Source: Gemmobacter serpentinus (GTDB taxonomy: Bacteria; Pseudomonadota; Alphaproteobacteria; Rhodobacterales; Rhodobacteraceae). Taken from it: a stretch of 62,281 nucleotides of DNA. The notes beneath the pieces are model-generated. The model was given only the letters and a program-made list of their open reading frames with translations, ran no database searches and was not told where the DNA came from. How positions within the stretch are numbered: position 1 is the first letter of the stretch; each line of letters begins with the position of its first letter. This document shows, one piece after another, positions 54,353-62,140 of the stretch. A program made the translations under genes and the position numbers. The stretch lies in contig NZ_WCHR01000039.1 in NCBI RefSeq assembly GCF_008973825.1, positions 1 through 62,281 on the forward strand. The letters are read 5' to 3'.

Positions 54353-54844
54353 TTACTTCAGGCGCTCAACCACATTGCTGGCGAAGGCATCAATCATCGC
54401 GCGGTAATGCTCCGGCGCATCGGTCATGCTGACGATTGCCACAGATCCTTCCGGCAGGAACTTGCTTGCGGCGCTCATCGAAATCGACAGCTCATAGGCG
54501 TCATATTTCGAGTTGTCATCGCTCGAAATCATGACATTGCCCTTGAGTACCGAGTCCTCGGCCCCGATCGACGCCTCAAAGCTGTTCGCCAGCGAGATTT
54601 CATCGATGTCGACGGTGATGCGCGAGCCTTTTTCGGCAACCCGGTCGGACACGCGGGCGAGAATTGCGGCCTCAATGTCCTTGGCCACGCCGCCCCAATA
54701 GGTCGCGGCACGCTCATTCTTGATCGCGGTGATGTCAGCCTCGACCTTGACGCTTTCCACCGGGGTATCGGTCGCGGCCCATGCCATCGGCGAGAGCGGT
54801 GCAACAAGCGCGGCCGAGAGGGCGAGAATACGCAGAGTCTTCAT
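54353..54844 (-). CDS. Hypothetical secreted protein
   Basis: This 163-aa protein has a clear signal peptide (M-K-T-L-R-I-L-A-L-S, cleaved near residue 24 after A-W-A). The mature part is about 140 residues, rich in Ser, Asp and Ala, with no Cys. Perfect ribosome binding site AGGAGG before ATG 54844; an ATG six residues upstream would disturb it. A match to the EcfG promoter motif lies at 54897-54923. Family not recognised. Confidence 0.75.
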   Translation of the reverse strand: MKTLRILALSAALVAPLSPMAWAATDTPVESVKVEADITAIKNERAATYWGGVAKDIEAAILARVSDRVAEKGSRITVDIDEISLANSFEASIGAEDSVLKGNVMISSDDNSKYDAYELSISMSAASKFLPEGSVAIVSMTDAPEHYRAMIDAFASNVVERLK

Positions 54845-54896
54845 GGTCAACCTCCTGAACATAAACAGGAAAGCTCATTGCCTTCCATCACACAGA

Positions 54897-54923
54897 CAAC
54901 TCGGCGGATCAGGATACGGTTCC
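54897..54923 (-). promoter_or_regulatory. Candidate EcfG promoter of the secreted protein gene
   Basis: On the minus strand GGAAC (54919-54923) is followed after 17 nt by AGTT (54898-54901), about 55 bp before the start codon. Spacing is one base longer than at the nepR/phyR site, within the tolerated range; the -10 is not perfect. Confidence 0.4.
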
Positions 54924-54981
54924 GACAACTGCAAATTATTTTCTGTGTGATCGGCTAAAACAGGGCCCATCAGCTGATAAA

Positions 54982-55015
54982 AAATGCGACGGGGCGTATC
55001 GGCCCCGCCGCATTT
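54982..55015 (-). terminator. Terminator after phyR
   Basis: AAATGCGACGGGGC and GCCCCGCCGCATTT form a 14-bp stem with one mismatch and are followed on the minus strand by TTTTTATC. It lies 70 bp beyond the phyR stop. Confidence 0.85.
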
Positions 55016-55084
55016 CAAGACATGCTTGTCATCGCGCCTTATGGATCGCGTCACCCTGCAAATGCGGGGCAATGCGCGGTCAAG

Positions 55085-55885
55085 TCAGGCTGTCAGCGTT
55101 TCCGTGGAGGCGAAGAACATCGCCTGCGACACCGCAGATCGCAGCTGCGTCTCCGAGAACGGTTTCGTGATCAAAAAGGCCGGCTCTGGCCGTTCGCCGG
55201 TCAGCAGGCGCTCCGGGAAAGCCGTGATGAAGATCACCGGCATCGCGGTCGTCTTCGACAGGATCTCGTTCACCGCATCGATGCCCGAGGAATTGTCGGC
55301 CAACTGGATATCCGCCAGGATCATGTCGGGGCGCTCACGCGCCGCCAGTGCCACCGCCTCGTCGCGGGTGCGGGCGATGCCGGTCACCCGGTGGCCGATC
55401 TCGCTCACGATGTCCTCGATATCCATCGCGATGATCGCCTCATCCTCGATGATCATCACCTTGCCCGAGACCGAATCCTCCATTTCGCGCAGCGCAATCG
55501 CGACCAGTTCCGCGGCCTCATCGGTATCGGTGCCAAGGATCTCGGCAATGTCCGAATCGCGAAACTCTTCGATGACCGACAGCAACAGCGCCTCGCGCGA
55601 ATTGGGCGTGATCAGGCGCGCCATATGCCGCTCGGCCCGGGCAGCAAGCCCGCCATCCACCTCGCCCACCGGGGCACCGGCGCTGGACCAGACCAGATGG
55701 AAGGCACGAAACAGCGCAACCTTGGGAGAGGAGGCGGACCGAACGGCGTCCAGATCCTCGAGCAGCGCCTCCAACGTGGCGGCTGCAAAACGGTCGCCAC
55801 TGGCCTGGCTGCCCGTCAGGGCGCGGGCATAGCGCCGCAGATAGGGCAGGCTTTCTGCGATGGCGGTCGTAAGATCAGCGGGCAT
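55085..55885 (-). CDS. phyR: General stress response regulator PhyR
   Basis: This 266-aa protein has a sigma-like N-terminal domain (1 to about 130) fused to a receiver domain (about 140-258). The sigma-like part opens L-P-Y-L-R-R-Y-A-R-A-L-T-G-S-Q; the receiver has I-E-D-E, phospho-Asp in L-A-D-I-Q-L-A-D and Lys in T-K-P-F. When phosphorylated, PhyR binds NepR and frees EcfG. Two adjacent ATGs (55888 or 55885) are possible starts. Opposite to nepR-ecfG. Confidence 0.96.
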   Translation of the reverse strand: MPADLTTAIAESLPYLRRYARALTGSQASGDRFAAATLEALLEDLDAVRSASSPKVALFRAFHLVWSSAGAPVGEVDGGLAARAERHMARLITPNSREALLLSVIEEFRDSDIAEILGTDTDEAAELVAIALREMEDSVSGKVMIIEDEAIIAMDIEDIVSEIGHRVTGIARTRDEAVALAARERPDMILADIQLADNSSGIDAVNEILSKTTAMPVIFITAFPERLLTGERPEPAFLITKPFSETQLRSAVSQAMFFASTETLTA

Positions 55886-55917
55886 CATATTTTCCCCAAG
55901 TTTTTTCCGACTGTCGG

Positions 55918-55942
55918 GGAACCAAACACCGAATGAGCGGTT
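55918..55942 (+). promoter_or_regulatory. EcfG-type promoter for nepR-ecfG
   Basis: GGAAC at 55918-55922 and GGTT at 55939-55942 with 16 nt between match the alphaproteobacterial EcfG consensus GGAAC-N16/17-CGTT except for one base. It lies about 40 bp before the nepR start and predicts positive autoregulation. Confidence 0.7.
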
Positions 55943-55949
55943 CGGTTCC
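55925..55949 (-). promoter_or_regulatory. EcfG-type promoter for phyR
   Basis: On the minus strand GGAAC (55945-55949) and TGTT (55925-55928) are separated by 16 nt. It interleaves with the plus-strand promoter, so the two share most of their DNA. It would drive phyR from about 30 bp further. Confidence 0.65.
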
Positions 55950-55981
55950 ATAGAAGTTGTGCCGCGCGAACGCCACGAGTG

Positions 55982-56227
55982 ATGAATGACATGACCAGAA
56001 CATCTAGAAAGTCCAGCCTGCACCAGCAGATCGACGAGAACCTAAAACGCGTTTTCGAGGAAACGCTTCAGCAGGACGTGCCTGACCGCTTCATGGATCT
56101 GCTGGCGCAGCTGCGTGCGAAGGAAAAGGCTGGCGATGCTGGTCCAGCCGTGCCTGAGGCGTCATCTCTGACCGAAACCACAGATCAGACCGGAGCATCT
56201 GACGCCGGAAAGGGCCTTGGGTCATGA
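55982..56227 (+). CDS. nepR: Anti-sigma factor NepR
   Basis: This small 81-aa protein holds EcfG inactive until phosphorylated PhyR removes it. The conserved core I-D-E-N-L-K-R-V-F-E-E-T and P-D-R-F-M-D-L-L-A-Q-L sits at about residues 18-46. The start is uncertain (56-nt region has GTG 55979, ATG 55982, ATG 55991). The stop overlaps the ecfG start (ATGA), as is common in alphaproteobacteria. Confidence 0.93.
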   Translation: MNDMTRTSRKSSLHQQIDENLKRVFEETLQQDVPDRFMDLLAQLRAKEKAGDAGPAVPEASSLTETTDQTGASDAGKGLGS

Positions 56228-56793
56228 CCGCAACCGAGATTCGCGATCCAAGAGACGAGTTGCCGGAGCACCTGCCCTCGCTGCGTGCCTTCGCCCTGTC
56301 CCTGACCCGTAATGCCACCGAGGCCGACGACCTCGTGCAAGAGACCGTGGTCAAGGCCTGGTCGAACTTTGACCGCTTTCAGCCCGGCACCGATTTGCGC
56401 GCCTGGTTGTTCACCATTCTGCGCAACACCTTCTATTCGGTGCGCCGCAAGCTGCGCCGTGAGGTCTCGGACCCCGATGGCATTCATGCGCAGGGCCTGT
56501 TTGACAAGCCGCAACATGATGGCCGGCTGGCGATGAATGATTTCGTCCGCGCCTTTGACCAGCTTTCGCCCGAACATCGCGAGGTGCTGACGCTTGTGGG
56601 GGCCAATGGCTATTCTTGCGAGCAGGTATCAGAGATGATCGGCGTCGCGGTCGGCACGGTGAAAAGCCGCACAAATCGCGCGCGGCAGCGGCTGGCGCAA
56701 CTGTTGCAACTGGAAGATGGCGAAGGCCTGCTTGACACCCAGCCTGCAGAAATGGCGGCAGTTATGGGCAGGTCCGGCACTCAGGCGGCCTAA
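56224..56793 (+). CDS. ecfG: ECF-family general stress sigma factor EcfG
   Basis: This is a 189-aa ECF15-type sigma factor. Region 2 (about 20-85) contains E-A-D-D-L-V-Q-E-T and the aromatic D-L-R-A-W-L-F-T-I-L; region 4 (about 115-170) contains L-S-P-E-H-R-E-V-L and the helix-turn-helix with V-G-T-V-K-S-R. It directs polymerase to GGAAC-N16/17-CGTT promoters. Coupled to nepR by ATGA overlap; the kinase gene follows after 71 bp. Confidence 0.96.
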   Translation: MTATEIRDPRDELPEHLPSLRAFALSLTRNATEADDLVQETVVKAWSNFDRFQPGTDLRAWLFTILRNTFYSVRRKLRREVSDPDGIHAQGLFDKPQHDGRLAMNDFVRAFDQLSPEHREVLTLVGANGYSCEQVSEMIGVAVGTVKSRTNRARQRLAQLLQLEDGEGLLDTQPAEMAAVMGRSGTQAA

Positions 56794-56864
56794 TACTGGC
56801 CGCATAAGGCTGGCCGCATGAGATACGGGCCGCTCAAATCTGCAATAGACAGGATCATATTCCG

Positions 56865-58664
56865 GTGCACCAATCCGCCCCGAAACAACCTGAGCGGCGC
56901 GAGGGACGGCGCAGCCCCCTGTCGCAGCTTGCCTTCCGGCTGATGATAACCTTTGGCGTCGCGCTGATGCCACTTGCCCTGCTCAGTTTTGTGCAGATGC
57001 AACAATATCAGCAAGAGGCAGATGCCCGTGCCGAGGCCGCGGTTCTGGGTGCCACCATGCAATCGGCGCTGCCGCTGATCGATCAGTTCACGCGCGCCGA
57101 AGGCGCGGCTTCGGCGCTTGCCGCCGCTGTTGTGCCGGTGATCGACGATCCGCAGGCCTGTGCCGCGCTGATGGAGCAGTTCTTGCAGATGCCGGAAAAT
57201 GCCATCTACAGTTTTGCAGGCTATGTGCCGCGCAATCTGCGCATGGAATGCAGCCCGAATGGGCCACTGGACCTCAGCAACCGGGCCGACCTTGCGGCGG
57301 TGATGGATAGTGGCAAACCATCGATCCGCGTCAGCCAGTCGGGTGCCGTCTCCCGCACCAGCGTTGTCGTCATCTCGCATCCCGTCAGCACAGCAAGTGG
57401 CGGCTTCAGCGGAATGCTGTCGATCTCGATCCCGCATCACGCGCTGGAATTGGGCGGTGCCGCCCTCCAGGTCACAGATACCGCGCAGGCGTCGGAAATC
57501 GGTCTGCTGACGGTAAATGACAACGGCGATGTGCTGACCGCCAGTGCGGGCTTCGAGACCGCCGATATGCACCTGCCCGACAGCCCGGATCTGCGGGCCT
57601 TGCTGGATGCGCGCCCGCGCAGCTTTACCGCATTGTCCCGCAAGGGCGAGGCGCGGATCTTTGCGATCGTGCCGCTCCATTCCTCGGGGATCCACCTGAT
57701 CGGCAGTTGGCCGCTGACGCGCACCGATGCGCGGCTTTTTGATGTGAAGATGCCCATCCTTGCCTTCCCCGCGCTGATGTGGCTGGCCAGTCTGCTGGTG
57801 GCGCAACTGGCCGCCGAACATCAGGTGCTGCGCCATATCCGCAAGCTGCGCAATGCGATCACCCAGTTTGCCGATGGCAGCCGCCGGGTGATCGGCCCGG
57901 ACCTGCATGATGCGCCAAATGAATTGCGCGCACTCGGCAATGCCTTTGACGGCATGATGAGTTCGGTCACCCGCGACGAGGCAGAGCTGGAAGACACGAT
58001 CCACCAGAAAGAGGTGCTGCTGCGCGAAGTGCATCACCGGGTGAAGAACAATCTGCAGTTGATTGCATCAATCATAAACATGCAGATCCGCAAAGCCCGC
58101 AGCCCAGAGTCGCGTGGCCTGCTGAAAAGCCTGCAGGACCGGGTGATGAGCCTCGCCACCATCCACCGCGAACTTTATCAGACGACAGGCGGCAGCGACA
58201 TCAGCGCCGATGAGTTGCTGGGCAATATCGTCAACCAGATTCTGCGCATGGCTGCACGCCCCGGTGAGCCCTTCGAGGTCGATACGGCCTTTGCCGATTT
58301 GCGGCTGACCCCGGATCAGGCGGTGCCGCTGTCGCTTCTGGTGACCGAGGCGCTGACCAATGCGCTGAAATATGCGGGTGCCCCGCCCGGCAAGCGACCG
58401 CACTTGTCCGTGCGGCTGGAGATGCAGGACGGCAACCGCGCGCGCGTCACCATCCGCAACAGCGCCCATGCCGGGCGGCATCAGGTGGACCCGGCGCTGG
58501 ATGGTCCCGCGGAAGGTTCCGGTCTTGGTGAGGCGCTGGTGCGGGCGTTTGCGGCCCAGCTTGGGACCACGACCGAGGTGAAGGTCGACGAGACCAGCTA
58601 TCAGCTCAGTTTCTCATTCTTGCCGACCGCATTGCGCGACGCAGAGGAGCGTCTGCAAAGCTGA
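56865..58664 (+). CDS. HisKA_2/HWE-family sensor histidine kinase, likely PhyR kinase
   Basis: This 599-aa membrane kinase has helix 1 (about 25-45), a periplasmic domain (about 46-290), helix 2 (about 295-312), a HAMP-like segment, then HisKA_2 with R-E-V-H-H-R-V-K-N-N-L-Q (phospho-His near 391) and a HATPase_c-type domain ending near residue 585. The start is GTG at 56865 with AGGAT upstream. HisKA_2 kinases next to phyR/ecfG are typical activators of PhyR. The ligand of the periplasmic domain is unknown. Confidence 0.9.
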   Translation: MHQSAPKQPERREGRRSPLSQLAFRLMITFGVALMPLALLSFVQMQQYQQEADARAEAAVLGATMQSALPLIDQFTRAEGAASALAAAVVPVIDDPQACAALMEQFLQMPENAIYSFAGYVPRNLRMECSPNGPLDLSNRADLAAVMDSGKPSIRVSQSGAVSRTSVVVISHPVSTASGGFSGMLSISIPHHALELGGAALQVTDTAQASEIGLLTVNDNGDVLTASAGFETADMHLPDSPDLRALLDARPRSFTALSRKGEARIFAIVPLHSSGIHLIGSWPLTRTDARLFDVKMPILAFPALMWLASLLVAQLAAEHQVLRHIRKLRNAITQFADGSRRVIGPDLHDAPNELRALGNAFDGMMSSVTRDEAELEDTIHQKEVLLREVHHRVKNNLQLIASIINMQIRKARSPESRGLLKSLQDRVMSLATIHRELYQTTGGSDISADELLGNIVNQILRMAARPGEPFEVDTAFADLRLTPDQAVPLSLLVTEALTNALKYAGAPPGKRPHLSVRLEMQDGNRARVTIRNSAHAGRHQVDPALDGPAEGSGLGEALVRAFAAQLGTTTEVKVDETSYQLSFSFLPTALRDAEERLQS

Positions 58665-59180
58665 CCTGACACTCGTCTGCGCGCATTCGGCCCCGGCTGC
58701 CTGCGCGGGGCCTGCGACCGGCCAGATCAGAACACCCCCACCTCACGGCCCCGGATCACCTGCTGGCTGCAACGCATCACGGTGCCGGTGCGCGCATCGA
58801 CCGCTGCAAGATCGCGGATGAGCGTGGCAATCCGAGACTGCCCGCGAAGGCGTGTGGCTGCGCATTCGGTCATGGGCCAAGGCCCTGTGCATCCCCTGCC
58901 CGATCCGCCCAGACCTGCGCCCGCGTGATCGGTGCGGTCATCCTTTGCGGCCAGATCAGCGCGCGCGCCCGTCAACGCCCGATATCGCCGACTGCGATCA
59001 AGGGGGCCGCCCGTTCACAAAGACCACAGAGAAAGCCGTCGATTGTTCACGCCGACCTGTTCCACGCGCCCCCTGCGAAACGTGCAAATTCCACCGCCCA
59101 GCGACGGAACCGCCCCCCCGCCGGAACGTTTGTTCTGCAGTAGGCGCCGGACAGGCGTTGTTGCAGATCAGGAGGTCATC
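58665..59180. other. Intergenic region between kinase and DUF1328 gene
   Basis: This 516-bp gap contains no gene I trust. Two small minus-strand frames at about 58730-58975 overlap by ATGA but have no recognisable family. A GC-rich inverted repeat lies near 58690-58713. The last 75 bp hold the EcfG promoter of the DUF1328 gene. Confidence 0.55.
59106..59130 (+). promoter_or_regulatory. EcfG promoter of the DUF1328 gene
   Basis: GGAAC (59106-59110), 16 nt, CGTT (59127-59130): an exact match to the EcfG consensus, 51 bp before the start codon at 59181. It is the best-scoring site of this type I found in the window. Confidence 0.75.
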
Positions 59181-59354
59181 ATGTTGGGTTGGGCTGTTAC
59201 ATTTCTTGTGATTGCTTTGGTCGCTGCCGTGCTCGGCTTTGGCGGCATCGCCGGGACGGCTGCTGGGATCGCAAAGATCCTGTTCTTCGTCTTCATCGTG
59301 CTGTTCGTGATCGCGATGATTTCGCGCGCCGTGAAGGGCCGTCCGCCGCTGTAA
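59181..59354 (+). CDS. DUF1328 small membrane protein
   Basis: This 57-aa protein has two helices (about 2-22 and 28-48). It begins [15 protein letters not shown] and contains [16 protein letters not shown], the DUF1328/YtjA pattern. Perfect AGGAGG site. The upstream EcfG motif suggests it belongs to the general stress regulon; its biochemical role is unknown. Confidence 0.92.
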   Translation: MLGWAVTFLVIALVAAVLGFGGIAGTAAGIAKILFFVFIVLFVIAMISRAVKGRPPL

Positions 59355-59798
59355 GCGCCCGCTGTACGCGAGCCCCCTTCACATTGCAGGCGGTTCAAAC
59401 TGAGGTGATTCCGGCGACGGGGTCACCTCAGATACGTTTAAGGACCTGGCGTTTCGCGCAATGGCGTCTTGGCCTCAACGTTTCGGGCCCAGCGTTTCAG
59501 GCACAGGGCCCCGCAGAATCACGGTCAATCCGATTGCAGCACGGCAAAGCATAGCGCCCCACGTCCGGCAGGCACCGCGCCCGTCGCATGTCTCAACATC
59601 ACAAATCTGCAATCGCCAGCAACAGCAAGCGCGCCGCACAGCCGTTGCATCCCATGACCGACCATGCTGCGAAGATCTGGAAGCATTGCCGAATGGGGCG
59701 CGCATTCGCATCCGCAGACTTGCCACCGCAAAGGCAAAACGCTTTGCAGACGCGGAAGCGTCACCACTGTAAGATCTTGATTTCTGGAGATTTTACAG
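59355..59798. other. Intergenic region between DUF1328 gene and tRNA-Lys
   Basis: This 444-bp gap has no recognisable gene. A hairpin CTGAGGTGA / TCACCTCAG (59400-59408 and 59423-59431) may terminate the DUF1328 transcript. The right edge contains one arm of the inverted repeat that involves the tRNA 3' end. Confidence 0.6.
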
Positions 59799-59804
59799 TG
59801 GTGA
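59761..59804. repeat. Inverted repeat overlapping the tRNA-Lys 3' end
   Basis: TCACCACTGTAA (59761-59772) and TTACAGTGGTGA (59793-59804) are perfect 12-bp complements separated by 20 bp. The right arm includes the last six bases of the tRNA gene, CCA included. Confidence 0.85.
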
Positions 59805-59874
59805 GCCGGACAGGATTCGAACCTGTGACCCGCTGATTAAAAGTCAGCTGCTCTACCAACTGAGCTACCGGCCC
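59799..59874 (-). tRNA. tRNA-Lys (anticodon TTT)
   Basis: This is a 76-nt cloverleaf on the minus strand. Acceptor GGGCCGG pairs with CCGGCTC; the D arm is GCTC...GAGC, the anticodon arm CTGAC-TTTTAAT-GTCAG type with TTT in the loop, and the T arm has GGTTCGAATCC. The CCA end is encoded. It reads AAA and AAG lysine codons. Confidence 0.95.
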
Positions 59875-59982
59875 GCCGTCTGTGAGCGGGTATCTACGGG
59901 CAGCGCGCCGGGGGGTCAAGAGCGAAAAACTGAAAAAAGTGGGTCTCTGGAAAATTCCCTGTATCCGGGTTAGAAGGCGCGC

Positions 59983-60831
59983 ATGACAGAGCCATCTCCC
60001 CAAGGCCTGCCGTTCATGAAGATGCACGGTGCAGGCAACGATTTCGTGATCCTCGACTCGCGCACAGGCGGGGCGGTGACGACGCCTGCCTTGGCGCGTG
60101 CCTTGGGTGACCGCCATCGCGGCGTGGGCTTCGATCAGTTGGCCGAGATCCGTGCCTCTGATGTCGCTGATTTCGCTCTGGATTTCTGGAACAGCGATGG
60201 CAGCCGCACAGGTGCCTGCGGCAATGCCACGCGCTGTGTCAGCGATTACATGATGCGTCAACTGGATCGCGATTCGCTGACGCTGGTCACGCAGCGCGGG
60301 GAATTGCAGGCGCGGCGTCTGAAGGATGGTCGGGTCAGCGTGAATATGGGCCATCCGATCCGCGACTGGCAGGCGGTGCCATTGTCCCACGCGGTGGACC
60401 CCGACCATCTGCCGCTGCCGGGCGATCCGGTGGCGGTCGGCATGGGCAACCCGCATTGCGTGTTCTTTGTCGAGAATGCCGAGGCGGTGGATCTGGCGGT
60501 TCAGGGCCCGCGCTTTGAACATGACCCGCTGTTCCCGCAGCGCGCCAATATCGAATTTGCCAGCCTGATCGCCCCGGATCATCTGCGGATGCGCGTATGG
60601 GAACGCGGCGCAGGCGTGACGCTGGCTTGCGGCTCCGGTGCCTGCGCCACCGCCGTGGCCGCGCATCTGCGGGGCCTGACCGGGCGCCATGTTCGGCTGG
60701 ATATGGATGGCGGCTTGCTTGAAGTCGACTGGCGCGATGACGGGGTCTGGCTTGCCGGGCCGGTCGCCCATGTCTATGACGCGGTGTTGCCCCCGGCCTT
60801 CCTTGCCGCCCTGCAGGACGTGACCCCGTGA
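59983..60831 (+). CDS. dapF: Diaminopimelate epimerase
   Basis: This is a 282-aa PLP-independent racemase converting LL- to meso-diaminopimelate for lysine and peptidoglycan. The two catalytic cysteines lie in G-A-C-G-N-A-T-R-C (Cys79) and A-C-G-S-G-A-C (near 216). The N-terminal K-M-H-G-A-G-N-D-F is diagnostic. Start 59983 is one of two possibilities; M-K-M-H would be shorter. Overlaps mtaB by 4 nt (GTGA). Confidence 0.96.
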   Translation: MTEPSPQGLPFMKMHGAGNDFVILDSRTGGAVTTPALARALGDRHRGVGFDQLAEIRASDVADFALDFWNSDGSRTGACGNATRCVSDYMMRQLDRDSLTLVTQRGELQARRLKDGRVSVNMGHPIRDWQAVPLSHAVDPDHLPLPGDPVAVGMGNPHCVFFVENAEAVDLAVQGPRFEHDPLFPQRANIEFASLIAPDHLRMRVWERGAGVTLACGSGACATAVAAHLRGLTGRHVRLDMDGGLLEVDWRDDGVWLAGPVAHVYDAVLPPAFLAALQDVTP

Positions 60832-62081
60832 CCAGCCCGATCTTCTCCACCCTTGGCTGCCGCCTCAACGCCTATGAAACCGAGGCGATGAAAGAGCTTG
60901 CCGCCGCCGCCGGGGTGGGCAATGCGGTCGTGGTCAATACCTGCGCCGTCACCGCCGAGGCCGTGCGCAAGGCCAAGCAGGAAATCCGGCGGCTGGCCCG
61001 CGAGAACCCCGGTGCCCCGGTCATCGTGACAGGCTGCGCGGCGCAGACCGAGCCGGAAACCTTTGCCGCGATGCCCGAGGTCACCCGCGTCGTCGGCAAT
61101 ACCGAAAAGATGCAGGCCGAGACCTGGAATACCCTGCGGGTGCCCGATCTGATTGGCACCACGGAAAAGGTGCAGGTCGACGACATCATGTCTGTGCGCG
61201 AGACCGCCGGCCATCTGATCGACGGTTTCGGGCGGCACCGCGCCTATGTGCAGGTGCAAAACGGCTGCGATCACCGCTGTACCTTCTGCATCATCCCTTA
61301 TGGGCGCGGCAATTCGCGCTCCGTCCCCGCAGGCGTGGTGGTCGAACAGATCAAGCGCCTTGTCGGCAAGGGCTTCAACGAGGTGGTGCTGACCGGGGTC
61401 GATCTGACCTCCTGGGGGGCCGATCTGCCCGCGACACCGCGCCTGGGCGATCTGGTGATGCGGATCCTGAAACTGGTGCCGGATCTGCCGCGCCTGCGCA
61501 TCAGTTCCATCGACAGTATCGAGGCCGACGAGATGCTGATGCAGGCCATCGCGACCGAGCCGCGGCTGATGCCGCATCTGCACCTCTCCTTGCAGGCTGG
61601 CGATGACATGATCCTGAAACGGATGAAGCGCCGCCATCTGCGCGATGACGCGATCCGCTTCTGCGAGGAGGCGCGCAAGCTGCGCCCTGACATGGTATTC
61701 GGGGCCGATATCATCGCAGGCTTCCCGACCGAGACCGAGGCCATGTTCGACAACTCCTTGAAACTGGTGGAAGATTGCGGCCTGACCTTCCTGCATGTCT
61801 TCCCGTTCAGCCCGCGCAAGGGCACCCCCGCCGCGCGGATGCCGCAGGTGCGCGGCCCTGCGATCAAGGACCGCGCCGCGCGCCTGCGGGCAGCAGGCGG
61901 GGCGTCTCTGACACGCCATCTCTCTGCGCAGGTCGGTTCCACCCATCGCGTCCTGATGGAAGGCCCGCGCCTTGGCCGGACCGAGCAGTTCACCGAGGTG
62001 GCGTTCAGCAGCGACCAGCCGGAGGGGCAGATTCTGACCCTGCAAATCTCGGGCCGCAACGACACGCAACTGACCGCCTGA
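60828..62081 (+). CDS. mtaB: tRNA t6A37 methylthiotransferase MtaB
   Basis: This is a 417-aa radical-SAM enzyme that converts t6A37 to ms2t6A37 in tRNAs reading ANN codons. The N-terminal cluster motif has Cys in L-G-C-R-L-N, N-T-C-A-V-T and T-G-C-A-A-Q; the radical-SAM C-x3-C-x2-C is [11 protein letters not shown] start at 60828 overlaps the dapF stop. A tRNA-Lys(TTT), a plausible substrate, lies just upstream. Confidence 0.94.
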   Translation: MTSPIFSTLGCRLNAYETEAMKELAAAAGVGNAVVVNTCAVTAEAVRKAKQEIRRLARENPGAPVIVTGCAAQTEPETFAAMPEVTRVVGNTEKMQAETWNTLRVPDLIGTTEKVQVDDIMSVRETAGHLIDGFGRHRAYVQVQNGCDHRCTFCIIPYGRGNSRSVPAGVVVEQIKRLVGKGFNEVVLTGVDLTSWGADLPATPRLGDLVMRILKLVPDLPRLRISSIDSIEADEMLMQAIATEPRLMPHLHLSLQAGDDMILKRMKRRHLRDDAIRFCEEARKLRPDMVFGADIIAGFPTETEAMFDNSLKLVEDCGLTFLHVFPFSPRKGTPAARMPQVRGPAIKDRAARLRAAGGASLTRHLSAQVGSTHRVLMEGPRLGRTEQFTEVAFSSDQPEGQILTLQISGRNDTQLTA

Positions 62082-62140
62082 GCGGGCAGACCAGCCGCCC
62101 CCGTGCCTGGGACACCTGCAACCGGCACGCCTTGCGGCCA

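Noticed and set aside
59761-59804. att site of an integrated element at the tRNA 3' end
   Set aside because: The repeat is inverted rather than direct, and no integrase gene or second att copy is visible, so integration is only a remote possibility.
59588-59836. Plus-strand frame running into the tRNA-Lys gene
   Set aside because: It reads through the tRNA on the opposite strand and has no translation signals.
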